In this document: positions 1-30,515 of the stretch, in pieces
Layout of the letters: each line of letters starts with the position of its first letter
Position numbering within the stretch: the first letter of the stretch is position 1
From: Cristatella mucedo
Taxonomy: Eukaryota > Bryozoa > Phylactolaemata > Cristatellidae
Assembly: GCA_009760855.2 (NCBI GenBank)
Contig: WPIO01000003.1
Span: 6,693,501-6,757,500, forward strand
DNA length: 64,000 bases
Direction of reading: 5' to 3'
The notes under the pieces: model-generated
Seen by the model: the letters and a program-made list of their open reading frames with translations, nothing else
Told to the model about the DNA's origin: nothing
The model's database searches: none
Program-made: the position numbers and the translations under genes

Positions 1-49
1 CTAAAAGAGCTGACACTTGACAAGCTTTCTGCCTTTGACGCTCCACCCC
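1..49 (-). other. TOP3A: Possible next TOP3A exon, cut by window edge
   Basis: A CTGCAG acceptor on the minus strand ends at 50. From 49 downwards the reading phase left by exon 17 stays open to the window edge and gives GGASKAESLSSVSSF. Only a loose likeness to the residues that follow this point in other TOP3A proteins is visible, and the expected segment between would be missing. It may simply be intron. Confidence 0.2.
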
Positions 50-157
50 CTGCAGATGAGCGTGTGACAAATTTCTTGCCATTGACGTGTTTAAGACAGA
101 CTGACAGGCGGATTGAGATTAAGCATGCAAGACAGAAAAATGTAGGTCACAGCTTAC

Positions 158-11664
<11,507 letters not shown>

Positions 11665-11668
<4 letters not shown>

Positions 11669-11745
11669 GGCTGTGACAGAAAGCGAGACAGTCGGACTTG
11701 CAGGCCCGAAAAACGCAGAAGCAAATAAGCAAAGAGAAAAAACAT
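11665..11745 (-). promoter_or_regulatory. Upstream ORF overlapping the TOP3A start codon
   Basis: An ATG at 11745-11743 opens a 26-codon frame whose TGA shares bases with the presumed TOP3A start as ATGA at 11668-11665. The peptide begins MFFLFAYLLLRFSGLQVRLS, hydrophobic then arginine-bearing. If the transcript starts upstream of 11745, ribosomes would terminate exactly on the TOP3A start. Whether the transcript includes it is unknown. Confidence 0.4.
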
Positions 11746-11849
11746 GAGACCGGCGGCCAGGGTCAAAGGCGCACCATTGCAGTCATGCTTGCCCAATGCC
11801 ATTTTTTATCTCTACTTTAGTGAGTGCGTTTGTGTGTGCACTTGCGCAA

Positions 11850-12012
<163 letters not shown>

Positions 12013-12157
12013 GCCAAGGCATAGATCACTATCTAGTGAGAACAAGCAAGGCCGGACATTCGTCATCATGCTAGCCTAGAAAGCTGCCAAGAGACTCTAG
12101 ATACACGCCACACCGGCACTGGCGGAACCGCGGGGGCCACGGAGGCAGAGCAGGTGA

Positions 12158-12445
12158 AAGGCTTGTCAAGCGATCGGTCAGCAGAGGCACTATCTTTCTG
12201 ACCTAAAGGATCCCAAGCTCCCCAACCGTTTAGAGGTTTTGATGAGGCTAGAATCCAAATCCGACATGTCTCAAAAAACCATTCTGAACTCATTAGATCG
12301 GTTGGAATTATGGGAAGAAATTGCTTTGTTTAATACACGCAGCCAGGACGATCGGCAAATGTGCCAATCGGCAGCAATGAGTTGTGCACAGCAAAGTAAC
12401 CATGACAGAAGTGAGCACAGTCTAAATAGGCGAGGCCCTGCATGA
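12158..12445 (+). other. Unidentified open stretch, possible exon
   Basis: A plus-strand frame is open from 12158 to a TGA ending at 12445. The middle part, about 12188-12330, has a protein-like, amphipathic, charged composition: HYLSDLKDPKLPNRLEVL, then RLESKSDMSQKTILNSLDRL and ELWEEIALFNT. CAG acceptor candidates end at 12181 and 12184. The tail after 12340 looks less like protein. I do not recognise the family. It would be divergent from TOP3A. The opposite strand is also open here, so coding is not certain. Confidence 0.3.
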
Positions 12446-12589
12446 TGCAGACACGTAAGTAGTCAGGTCACATAAAAAGTGTTGCTAGTGGCTATGTATT
12501 GCAAGTGGGTGGAGAGGGAGGGGCACTATAGGGAGGTTACATTGAAAGGGAAAGCATCTCCTAAAGGCTACAATAATACTGTTAGTATC

Positions 12590-13570
12590 ATTACAACATT
12601 TGTGTAGCACCCTAACAGAACTAAATCTCTTTCTAGGTAATTTACATGTGCTGGAAAGGAGGCATGCCATGCTGCCAATAGGTTAGTGATAACATCCGGT
12701 GTCAGCATGCATAAGCATATTTAGGACAATTCATATGGACCCAGCAAATGCTGTGAGGAACAGGTGCATTTTTTTATACTAATAGAGTTCGACATGCAAG
12801 AAGGAAAGAAGGGATCAGAGCACAGGTACAGCTGTATGTCATCTGCAAACAAATGAAAGCCTAGATAGTGCTATGCGACTGTAATGGCAAATATAAGTAT
12901 AAATTATGTAGGTGGACCAAGCACAGATCCCTCAGGTAAACTATAATATAAAGGATAACTGTTGCGTGTTGACATCAATGCTTTGGAATCTACCACTAAG
13001 AGCTAATCAATTGTAGTGCAGTGCAAGTGATGCCAAGATGAGATAATATGCACTCAAGAAGGCCTTGGTGATTAATGGTATCAAACGCTGCCGAGAGATC
13101 CAGCATAACTAGTTAAGACTCTACCTAAGAGACCAATCCTTGGAGGGCCGTTACACACTCGCAAAAGTACTACCTTTGCGGGGTAGTTAGCTCTAAAATT
13201 TGATTGGATGTTTTTTTGTAGGTTTCATGTGTCATTATAAGAGTTAAGTTGGTCTGCCACTCTTTGCACCAGTGTCTTTGATAGGAATAGCAAGCCGTAG
13301 AGAGACTACCGGTAGTTGCTTAAGTTCTACTGGCCTAGTGTTGCCTTAAGTGAACTAACAACAGCCCTTTTGAGGATACAGTGACTCGACATAAGGCTGA
13401 AGACATACTTATAATGTTAGTTAAGCAGAGCAGCAGTAAATCTGGGCATTTCAGAAGGAGAACTGTACGTACAGAGCCTAGAGGGCTAGCAGTCTTCTTA
13501 GACTAGGTGGTAAACTGACTGATGAGGGCAGCAGTGGCAGGTTCGATGATGATTGAGGTAGAGCAAGGAC
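12590..13570 (-). mobile_element. L2/CR1-like LINE fragment, family A, antisense
   Basis: On the minus strand the 3-prime tail, with the AGAAAGAGATTTAGTTCTGT stem-loop remnant, is at 12590-12640. Reverse-transcriptase motifs follow upstream: FADDIQLYLCSDP at about 12810-12850 (the Y/FADD catalytic box), SLPEGSVLGP near 12930 and LDLSAAFDTINH near 13070-13105. Frameshifts and stops are frequent, so this is a dead copy. Confidence 0.8.
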
Positions 13571-13761
13571 CGGTGAGTGACGACTTCAGGGAGGAAGTTG
13601 CTTTGTGGAAAGACTCTTTGATCTTACCCAGTTGTATAAAGTGTGGTATCTCCAGTACCGACTTCAAGCACACAAGTCATGGCAATCAATTTAGTCCCGA
13701 CAATCAGCAGCTCAGCTTTCTCCCTTAACTCTCGGTGCTTTCAAAGGTACACAGATGGATT

Positions 13762-13764
13762 TTG

Positions 13765-13793
<29 letters not shown>
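13762..13793. repeat. (GA)n microsatellite
   Basis: A short run of GA dinucleotides. The stretch 13,800-14,700 that follows has no gene or repeat I can name. Confidence 0.9.
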
Positions 13794-13795
<2 letters not shown>

Positions 13796-14718
13796 TAAGG
13801 TAATGAATGATAGGCACTCGAAGAGGGGCAGGCTTAAAAAAATGACACATAATGCACTCACAATATCCTGCCTGGAGAAGAAGTGCACGGTACAAACAAA
13901 ACGCTAAAGCGTGTCTCAAGGACCAAGAAAAACCTAAAAGACCCAATAAAATCTCAAGGTCCAACGTGTCCAGGCCTGCAGCAGAGCTGGTGCCAGTGCC
14001 TACCCATTTTATCTGGGATAACGTTTGTTGGGCACTTGCAGCAGAGAAATCTCCATCGCATGAGCACCCGGAAACCTGATTGCAGTGCTTGCCAACAAAG
14101 CACTTCTCCGAGATCACAACGAGACGTTTTCTTGCAGGAGTGCAACCTCAAGAGCAAGCAGAAGAATGTACCTTTGAACAGCTGTCAACTATAGCCAGCC
14201 TATAGGGATCCACTCTGGAACAGCTGTCAAATCACAAGCTGCCCACCTAGCATCCTAAAATTTTCTTCAACTAGGCAGATAGGAACAAGCCCATTTTACT
14301 GGTCTCTTTCAGCTCTGAATAATGCAACAGGTACATAATTTCAGAACCAGAAGCCATTGCACACAGTGGCTAGTCACTAATCCAAGGCCATCGAAAAGCA
14401 TAAATTAATTAAGCAGCTACACAATCTGCAGCAGCATTTGCGTTACCATTTGTGTGTCACGCATAGAATCACTTGTTCTCTAGAGTTGAAAAACTCGATG
14501 CTCCAAGAATAATCTTCAATATTTCTACTGGCTTGGATACCTAAGACAGCAACACACAAAATCCACATGGCTTCAAACAATACTTCACGGTGAATCAAAT
14601 CTGTCAAAGTGTCATTTGGACGAGTATGCACATTGCCATTTATTAAAAAAAAGTTGAGAAATTGATATATGAGCAAATGCCCAATGGCAGAGCAAAAAAG
14701 AAGCTTAAAAGAAAATAG

Positions 14719-14990
14719 ACATTCTTATTCCCGAAAATACGTGATTACCTCAAACTAAACGTTGGGCAAGCAGCAAGCTTAAAAGTACCACAGCCACTTC
14801 TTTCAACCAGGCGCCTCCTGAATAAGCCGCTTTCGAACGAAGGTAAAATGCAGCAGTCAACACAGAAAGCCGCTGCACAGACCATTAAACGGAAATTTGG
14901 CTTGATCCATTTTTCTACGCTTGACGTTAGCAGCTTAACGACACTCGCCCTGAAGAGTGATGATATGGATGCAGCCATTGATACTGCACT
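14719..14990 (+). other. Unidentified 90-codon open stretch with a strong donor
   Basis: The plus strand is open for 90 codons plus two bases from 14719, directly after an AATAG, to 14990, which is followed by a consensus GTAAGT donor. The reading gives FPKIRDYLKLNVGQAASLKV, then LLSTRRLLNKPLSNEGKM, then IKRKFGLIHFSTLDVS and LKSDDMDAAIDTAL, which reads like protein. The acceptor has a poor pyrimidine tract. The antisense frame is also open for 77 codons. No family is recognised. It could belong to the same plus-strand gene as 12158-12445. Confidence 0.3.
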
Positions 14991-15045
14991 GTAAGTCGGC
15001 AGCCTCGACTTGGCTTAGCATTCATGCTGTTGATTGTGCAGTTGC

Positions 15046-15255
<210 letters not shown>

Positions 15256-15598
15256 GAGGACTAATGGGCAGCAGCATGCAGATCAGCCTGAATAGGAAGG
15301 GTTCCGTTTACCTATCATTAGTTCACTGCATGGTGAGGAGCGTCAGCGGCAATAAAAATATCGAAAATGCGGGGTACTTTGACCTTGCGAACGAATCCTA
15401 TTACCGTTCGACAAGATGAGGGCAGTCAGCCCTGATAAATCAGCCGTGCTTCTGCGATATGCAGCGGAAGTCGACGCAACCGCATCAAAACCAGGAGCGA
15501 GTGAGTGGTAGGCTACACCCAAGCAGCCTAATAACTGCTCAAAGTACTGCGAGCCCTAAAGCTCGTCCGCGAAATCAGCCATGTCGCAGGGAGAACGG

Positions 15599-15631
15599 CA
15601 ACAACAACAGCAGCAGCAGCAGCAGCAGCAA
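15599..15631. repeat. (CAA/CAG)n trinucleotide run
   Basis: A short run of CAA then CAG triplets with a trailing A run. The weak 104-codon plus-strand ORF across it (15459-15773) owes its serine tract to this repeat and is not supported as a gene. Confidence 0.8.
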
Positions 15632-17094
15632 AAAAAGACGAGAACACAATGCCAAAATGTGCGCTTTCATAAGCAGCAATCGGACAAGAATTACACACGG
15701 CTCAATTCAGCTGCCAGCCGAGGCTGATAAAAATCGGTACGCCCTCAGCTCCGAGGAAACGCCGATACTATGACTTACCAGACGACCGCTATTGGAGGCA
15801 GGACAGGCCAGCGTACAGATGCAGTGGAGTAGCGACGACAGCACGCTAAAGAAGGCAGTCGGTATACAGTTAGCCTGGCAGCCTAGATGATGATCAGAGT
15901 TAAAAGTCGCGAGGTCTGCACTGTCGGAAACGGGGCAGGCTCGAGAGCTTACACCAAGTCACGAGGGTGCGCGCCAGGGTGGGTGTTTACGCAGCCCGCC
16001 TTTTTTCGGTTTTCCCACCAGCTCTTTTCGGCTGGCGCCTGCCGAGCAATACAAATTATAAAACTATGTACACCCGCTTCCAATAAAAAACAATAAAAAA
16101 TAGTATTCCATCAACTCAATCTTCACGCATTCATATCTAGCCCCACTTGCCGGATGTAAGAGCTTGACCCCCAACATGACCTATCTCTTACCCCTGCATC
16201 CTCAGCTCCGGCATGGCATCCGTTGGCAGTCGCGCCTATGGACTGACGTTGCCGCGAACCCTCCTAAAATGTATCAGGTATTCGCCTGCAGCGGAGCTTA
16301 GTGCGTGGCCGAAATTATTCGGATTGACTGTTTACTTACTCGTTGCGATGGCGCGTAGTAGCTAATAGAATAATTTTCGTTGCTTACGCAACCACCCCGC
16401 CCTTGAGTTGAGGGGAGAATGACCGGCGTTTCTGGACAAACCGGTTTCACGGATACAGAAAGCTTTAGCTACATACTAGTTAGTGGTTGCCGCATATTAC
16501 TCATTCTGTTTTTTTTCAGCTCTCAGTAGACAGAGCGGAGCCGTGTAGATACCGGCGCGCAGCCGCCGCTTGCCGACAGTATTGAAGCTGTGTTGATGCA
16601 GCTGTGTCGGCATCCCCTCAGAGCAGTCAGTGCAGTGTTTCTTTTGCTCTGAATTTGTATAGCTTTGCATGAACGATCTGGAAATATGGGTACTCTGAGG
16701 ACAGAAGTGTTAACCTTGCACCACATATCAGTCCTCAAAAATGCGATGCAGGTTATTGTATCGATAAACCCCGAAAGATGGCATCACCTTAAAATGGCAA
16801 ATCAGCCCGCTAAAATGGTCTGATTTTAGTGTTACATTTCAAACAAGCGTGTGAGTAGAACTGCTTAAACCACCTAAGTGCATGCTGCATGATAACTCCC
16901 GGCTGGCCTGAGTTTGCAGTGTGTGTGTGTGCAGGTATGGATGTGTGCAGGCATGGATGTGTTGAGGCTGCAAAGAAATGCTGTCGAAACAGAATAGGAC
17001 ATCGATGCCAAAGAATTGAAGTGTTGAAACATGACCAGCCTATCCTCTGAGCTAGTCCTTGTGACTATGGTGTCATCTCAAAAATGATTATAAT

Positions 17095-18135
17095 AATAGC
17101 AAACCTTTCTTACTCTACGGGTTGATTAACAAGTAATACAATATATAGAGTTCGAAGAGAACTGAATCGATTTCTGGTTACTCGACATAAGCTGGAAGGA
17201 AACCATGTCAACTAATGACATGCACAATTTAACTTGCATACTGATAATAATATAGCACCCTCAGAGAACTGAATCTCTTTCCAAATGATAGGTGGTAACA
17301 TCCGCAAGAAGCAGGCATAGTTTAGGCAGGTACATGCACACACGAAGACCGAATCACAAAGACCCACCAAGCACACGAAGACTGAATCACAAAGACCCAC
17401 CAAATGCTGTAATAAACAGGTGCGTTAAAAGCTTTTTTTTAAATGTCGGCATGTCAGGGACTTTGTGACGGGCGTCGGTAGTGAGTTCCAGGCTTCCGGA
17501 CCTTATGAACTAAAGATACGGTCTATGACGGTTTTGAGGTTCGTACGAAGTATGGGTAAGGTAAACGATTAGATTCCGAAAAGCAGGTGGTATGATGCAT
17601 AGCCTGGTGGGGGAGTAGATCTGATAGGTAGGCTGGAGCCAAAGGATGAAGGGATCTAAACGTCAGTGGCAGAACCTTGAAGTCGATGCGCTGATTGATT
17701 GGCAGCCTGTGCAGGTCGGCAAGAAGTGGTGTGATGTGGCAACTGCGCCGCTCACGACAGACAAGCCTAGATGCAGAGTTTTGCACCAGCTGCAAGCGCC
17801 TGATTGCACAGGCCGGTAGACCAGCAAGTACCGAGTTACAGAAGTCGAGACGGGATGTCACAAATGCATGGACCAATTTGGATGTAGTATCCTGGTCTAA
17901 GCAAGACCAAATTTCGGCAATGTTATGTAGCTGAAAGAAAGCAGACTTGACTGTGGACCTGATGTGGTCGTCTGATGACATATAAACACAAGAAACACAA
18001 TCATTGTAGACCGAAGTAAACTCCAACAAGAGCAGTATGTTTGTAGCTTTGATTCGAATATCGGGTCAATTGATGTTGTATTATCAGTCGATAGGGAGTT
18101 GCAGACTTCTTTTGAGAGATAGGAACTGAAGGCAC
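17095..18135 (-). mobile_element. L2/CR1-like LINE copy, family A, with intact RT C-terminus
   Basis: The minus-strand frame 18029-17523 is open for 168 codons over the reverse-transcriptase C-terminal part: STVKSAFFQLHNIAEIWSCL, HAFVTSRLDFCNSVLAGLP, QLVQNSASRLVCRERR and APAYLSDLLPHQ. The 3-prime untranslated end and stem-loop tail lie at 17250-17290, with another tail-like fragment near 17140-17200. A 33-bp tandem duplication occurs at 17340-17405. The reverse-transcriptase catalytic box is missing, so the copy is truncated. Confidence 0.85.
17340..17405. repeat. 33-bp tandem duplication in LINE 3-prime region
   Basis: Two adjacent copies (17340-17372 and 17373-17405) that begin ACACGAAGAC and end ACAAAGACCCACCAA, differing at very few bases. 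Confidence 0.9.
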
Positions 18136-18364
18136 CTCTTCAAAGAACTTGAGCACAGGTCAAGAGCACAGCTAAACGGCAACATTCAGACAAATCGGTC
18201 GTACGAGGGAAAGTCTGAGGAGGAAGTATGTCAAATCGCTCAGCAGTCCAACATCTACATTGCAAGCACTATTCAACATGGAAAGGTTTGTGCAGATTGC
18301 ACGACAACTCGGTGTAGGGTGTATGATCCTCCCACCGAGTTGACCGCAGTGGGTTATCATTAAA

Positions 18365-18525
18365 AAAAAGCTAGCTGAATTTAGTCTCTTTTTTATAGCG
18401 ACAGAAGAGCCTAAAAAGCTATCACCACCGCTTGCAGCGACGATAAAGAATCGCCCGTCGCAGGATTCGAACACACGAATATGAAAAGCAACCGCCTTAC
18501 CTAGTGTGCCATCACGGCTCCCTCG
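18365..18525 (-). mobile_element. tRNA-derived SINE, family B
   Basis: On the minus strand the head has box-A-like GATGGCACACTAGGTAAGGC and, further in, GTGTTCGAATCC as box B. The body follows with the AGAAGAGCC complement, and the tail ends in the AAAAAAGAGAC complement near 18390. The body and tail are unlike family A. Confidence 0.8.
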
Positions 18526-19405
18526 TTTGATCCCCTGATGCGTCTTTTTGCTAATGACTCGTATTTCATTCTTTCTCAACTCCATTTAATAGTTGGTTTG
18601 TTTGGCACAAGCGGTTTTTCTTTATATTTGCAGAAGCACTGCCAGCCTGAAATGTGGATCGCAACTTCTTAGGTGAGTCACAATTGCCCTGTTTACGCGT
18701 GAGTGATTCTGATTATTAGGCATTCAGCCGTTAGTATCCTTGCTGCTCGTGCTTGTGCAGTGACGTCCCAATGACGTCACCGGCCTGATCTTGAGCAGCA
18801 AAGCAGCACGGCGAAGACAAACTAGACCGTTAACAATTTCACCCTCACCACGCCCACCTACCCCACCTGCCAGTGCTGTAATAGGTTGGCATGATGGATT
18901 TTTGCTCAGTACAAAAACTACATACTTTGTCGGCTGAGTCGGCAGTTATCTCTGCCGCGTGGTTCAGGAGACAGCAAGCAACACTCGTGAATAGTCCAAT
19001 GAATGATGTATGAAAATCAGCATCTTAACCAAACTTAAGGTAGCGCTGCAACAGTTCTCGAGGTACAGAAACAAGAGTGCGGGCTTCAGAAGGAAGCGCG
19101 TGTACAGTACATCGATGAGTTTCCACTGAAGTCACTAACGGCTTTCTTTCCTGTATGTCACTTTCTCCTGTACTTCACATGATCGCATTCGAGTGCTTCG
19201 TGAACGGAGGGGGAGTAGGGCTTGTCGCACAGCTCTTTCGGCTGCCCATGCCTGCGCTGCTGCCTGCTTGCTCATCCATGCGTTGGCTGCTTAGCGTTAG
19301 GGCACTTGCATCTGCTGCCAGCATAGCTTGACCTCGGTAATGTCTCTGCTGGCGACCCCCTGTTGTCGCCGTGCGGCACGTGCTGCTCACTGCTCCTTGG
19401 GAAAA

Positions 19406-20269
19406 TGTCAACCGGATGTGCACAGTGTTGCGTGTGGCTTCGGCAGCGCTAGGGGCGCTGCAATGTTCTTTCGACAAGAAGTTGACGATTAGTTCACAAC
19501 GGTTCCCGAGACGATGCTATGATCAAACATGGTCCGACCTGGGCACCCACCAACCCATCCACTGTAAAGTGAAAGCATGCGTGTTTCTGGTCGCTTTTAG
19601 TATTGAATGTCATAGCATGCTACACTTTCATAACGTGGCTTACGAGAAAACCTTTGGCCAGGGCACATCGCTTTGTTTGCCAACCCGTGAGCACCACTGC
19701 GCACGCGAGTTATAATGCACGTCCGTGTCCCAGCGTGAGCGTTATTCCGCTTGCATGCGTGTCTCCAGCAGGTCAGTCCGATTGGTCTCAGTGGACGTTT
19801 GCTGCGTTCATATCGGCACGTTGGCCTTTCTTTTGTATTTGCGCTGGCTTTCGAGCGCTCACTTTGTTTCCTTGACAGGCGCAGCTACAGTGCAGCAGCG
19901 TCGCCACCGCCGGACGGAAGCAAGCCCGGCGGAAGCAAGGCCGACATGGGACCGCTGCGCTTCACCGACAGTGGTGCCGAAAAGTGGACGACTGCGCAGA
20001 CGTTCGGCGATCCGAGCCCCGTGCAGCGGCCTTGGTACGAGCGCTACATCGTGACGCTGAGCCTGGCCGTCTTTCTCGGCTACTTTTGTCTGCTGCGCGA
20101 GGAGAACGACCTGGACGAGGACATCGCGCGGCCGCTGTACCAGCGAGTGCCCGCGCTCGAGCGTGCCGACCTGCTCGCCAAGCTCGAGCTGTACAGGAGC
20201 GAGGGGCGCGACGTCACCGAGCTGAAGAGGCGCCTTCGCGAGCTAAGCGAGAGGACGTCTTCGTCGTGA
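19406..20269 (+). CDS. CCSMST1: CCSMST1-like mitochondrial membrane protein
   Basis: A small single-pass protein of the poorly characterised CCSMST1 family, predicted mitochondrial; its function is not established. The secure part is the last exon, 19879-20269, after a TTTCCTTGACAG acceptor. It contains LRFTDSGAEKWTTAQTFGD, RPWYERYIVTLSLAVFLGYF (membrane segment) and the family hallmark LREENDLDED, then a helical charged tail ending at TGA 20267-20269. The N-terminal exon is not fixed. The ATG at about 19406 opens MCTVLRVASAALGAL, suitable for a mitochondrial presequence, but the phase-2 donor needed to join exon 2 was not found with confidence. The human protein is similar in its core; the C-terminal helix here is longer. 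GC-rich codon use contrasts with the flanks. Confidence 0.65.
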
Positions 20270-21540
20270 GGACGGGCCAGCCGGTGCGCTCCCCTCCCTT
20301 CCTTCCCCCTCCCCCCTCGATCGTCGCCCTGTCGCTCTGCTGATGGCACGCCGGGTCGGTTGGAAAAGGTGCCGAGGAGGCTGACTGTGTCGGTCTCGGC
20401 GCTGTCGTTCGAGGCGGGAGGCGGACGAGACCGTTCACAAACGTGGCTTTTTGGCGGTGTTAGCCATTCGCATGACCGCTATGCTGCTGCTGCTGCGCAG
20501 AGTCGACGCCAATTGCTCGTGTTGTGCGATTTGCAGTCCAAGGTGCAATGGAAACGTATGTGTGAGCAGCTCGTTCTAGAAGCTGGCCGTGGCCTTGCGC
20601 AGCAGTGTAGCAGAGAAAGCGTTTGTGCAGACTGCACTCTCCACACAGCGGTTTTTTCTAGTCTTTGCACGTTGTATCCCGTCTGTCCGAGACTGCGAGC
20701 CATTTCTGGCAGCTCGCCATAGTTCTGTGAGGCCACCGAGTCGTCTTTATACAGTCGAACCTTGGGAGGGCGTGTCCCAGAGCAGTGCACTGAATGAGCA
20801 GGTCTTGTTCAGGCCTCAAGACAGGCAGCCGGCACCGACTGGAGCCCTGTGCCATTTGTGAAGCACCTGGATAGAGATTACTTTCTCATAGGGCATTATG
20901 CAAATGCATAATTTTGCATATAATATGGGACATCATGTAGCATCGGTAGCAAGCTTAAAGAGGAGGAGCAAATAGAGATAGCAGAGCTGCCTTCGATTCT
21001 GTGGCTGCAAACTGCACTCTTTAGGTTTTGACAACCAGCCATTGAAAGGTGGGTGTAATAATGATTTTAATTCTGTCGATGGTCCACAGTAGGCCGAGTT
21101 GACTGACGGAAACGTGCTCATCCAATGACAAGTCGTTTTAGAATAGTATGTAAGATCACAGACTTACCTTACTTCAGTCACTCACGTAAGCTGTACCAAT
21201 CTTGAGGGTGTGATGTTGAATGCAGCACTTGATGCTCCCATCGTTTGTAGTTACGATAGCTCTACCTTCCTTTTTTCCTTTATCGATTTCATTTGGAAAT
21301 GCGCTCAGACCTTAAGGAGGCTACTGTTTGTCAGGTCGGGGTGCAGAGCACAGATGCAAGAAATTCGAAAAGGTGGCAACCGGAAGTGCTAGAACAATCA
21401 TTGGCATTAACCCTTACCGTAACCCCTTATATAGCAAATAAGATGCACTGGGCCGGCTTTGTATACTCACTTGATAGTGCAGCGTTACTCACTACTGCGA
21501 ACAGCCACCTGAGCTAGCTGGGTAAGTCCACCAGCTTTCT
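20270..21540. other. Downstream flank of CCSMST1-like gene, no gene recognised
   Basis: The likely 3-prime untranslated region and flank. It contains a short GCTGCTGCTG run near 20482 and no clear mobile element. The 120-codon plus and 103-codon minus frames overlapping at 20360-20790 show no recognisable motif and were not called. Confidence 0.5.
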
Positions 21541-21544
21541 AAAT

Positions 21545-21805
21545 ATGTCAGCCATGCCCATGCACCTCCAGCCATCTGTGCCAAGCGGTCATTATCAGCA
21601 AAGCATGCGTCAGCAAGCGAAAGAACTAAGAATCTGTTCCATCAACTACGACAGCATTTACATTGCACTCAAAAAACGTCTGAAAAGACATGCAGATGCA
21701 GCTACCAAAATCATAAACGCTGACCCTGGATTACGTACGGTAAACAAGCAACTCAACTTTATGCTAAATGAGAAGAACAGGCTGTTCAATCTCTATGTCT
21801 ATTAG
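21545..21805 (+). CDS. Unrecognised 86-codon ORF, possible small gene or terminal exon
   Basis: It begins at ATG 21545 and ends at TAG 21803-21805. The first 28 residues are methionine and glutamine rich. From about residue 29 the composition is strongly protein-like and helical: ICSINYDSIYIALKKRLKR, then ATKIINADPGLRTVNKQL, then MLNEKNRLFNLYVY at the C-terminus. It may be a terminal exon, since an AG lies just before the conserved-looking part (CACCTCCAG at 21565-21573). No family is recognised. It converges on the fucosyltransferase gene, whose stop codon is only about 160 bp away. Confidence 0.4.
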   Translation: MSAMPMHLQPSVPSGHYQQSMRQQAKELRICSINYDSIYIALKKRLKRHADAATKIINADPGLRTVNKQLNFMLNEKNRLFNLYVY

Positions 21806-21962
21806 CCTTCCAGCATACTTTGTACAATAACAATCCGGCTGTCTTAACCACCAATGTCGTCATCATCGGCTCGTAGACGTAGGAGCCACAGCTGTCTCGC
21901 CAGATTAGATAGGCAATATGGAATGTAAAATCGAGTACTCTGCACAGCCGAGCATGCCTGCA

Positions 21963-29573
<7,611 letters not shown>

Positions 29574-29734
29574 GCCTGCACGCGGCGGGCGGGGACTACC
29601 CGCAGCAGGGGTAGTAACCCACAGCAGCGAGCCAACCAGCCCGTGGCCGGAACTGACCGCTCCCTGCGGTCGCAGTCGCGGTCTGCCGACTCAATGGCGG
29701 GTGTGGGGGGGGGGCTTCCACGCCGAGCTTACAA

Positions 29735-29885
29735 CTAAAATTTTAGCTGAATCAACAGCCTCATTTGCTTAGCGGCAGAAGAGCCTGGGCGGCGGCTATC
29801 GCCACCACTCGCAGTTGGCAATACAGGATGGCCCAATGCAGCATTCGAACCCGTGACCTCGGAAATGAAGAGCGAATGCCTTACC
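29735..29885 (-). mobile_element. tRNA-derived SINE, family B
   Basis: Minus-strand box B GGTCACGGGTTCGAATGC at about 29838-29860, then a diverged body and the AAATGAGGCTGTTGATTCAG tail near 29745-29770. It lies about 160 bp upstream of the FUT first-exon ATG and directly abuts a LINE tail at 29885. Confidence 0.75.
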
Positions 29886-30050
29886 TTGCATGCTGACCCT
29901 GTGCATGTCACCCCTAACCATGTTATTCATGTTGTTTATCAAGCATGATATTACTCAGCACTCAATCGCGCTTCCCTTTGCAGCAAATCTAAAGCGCCTA
30001 GAGAGAGATTGAGTTCTCTGTGGGCGATTTATCAAGTGCTTTATTATTAC
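29885..30050 (+). mobile_element. LINE family A 3-prime tail only
   Basis: Starts in the 3-prime untranslated region (CATGCTGACCCTGTGCATGT) and ends with the AAAGCGCCTAGAGAGAGATT stem-loop and TTATTATTA. It is an extreme 5-prime truncation, typical of target-primed reverse transcription. Confidence 0.85.
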
Positions 30051-30354
30051 CTCCTGGGTTATCGCCTCATTTGCCGAAATTTGCCCTTTCGCCCCGACTT
30101 TGAGCCCCGATAGCTCTTTCGGGGTTTCGCGCCTTCGGCGTGCTGCTATAATTAAGCTGTTTTTCCAAAGAGGCGCTACCAATTACGCCATAAAAACTGT
30201 TTTAGCGAGACGCACGGGTAGCTTCGAGGCGCAGCTCCGCGCCTTACAAAGGCACGTACTACCCTTTTTTTAAATGGCGCCTAAAAAGGCGCGCGGGTAC
30301 CGCTCTTTCGCTGCAGACATATTCAAACTTTCCCGAAATGAAGTATAGAAATTG

Positions 30355-30515
30355 TTTAGTCCTGTTTGGCCCACGGGGTTAAGGTGTTCACTTTTGATGA
30401 CCGAGGTCAACGTGAATGAATTTAGTGACCGAGGTCGTGGGCCCGAGCCCTGCGGCATACGCGAAGCGCCTGGAAAGAGGTCAAGTTCTCTTAGGGTGCT
30501 TTACAAATGAATTAT
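30355..30515 (+). mobile_element. SINE family A with internally duplicated head
   Basis: A TTTGGCCCACGGGGTTAAGG box A is followed by two GACCGAGGTC segments about 50 bp apart; the second continues into GGTCGTGGGCCCGAGCCC. The tail AAGCGCCTGGAAAGAGGTCA with TTCTCTTAGG follows. The repeated GTGACCGAGGTC suggests internal duplication. Confidence 0.75.

Noticed and set aside
15459-15773. 104-codon plus-strand ORF
   Set aside because: Low-complexity Asn-Ser tract from the CAA/CAG run, no splice context and no motif.
19984-20343. 119-codon plus-strand and 89-codon minus-strand ORFs
   Set aside because: Shadows of the GC-rich CCSMST1-like exon in other frames.
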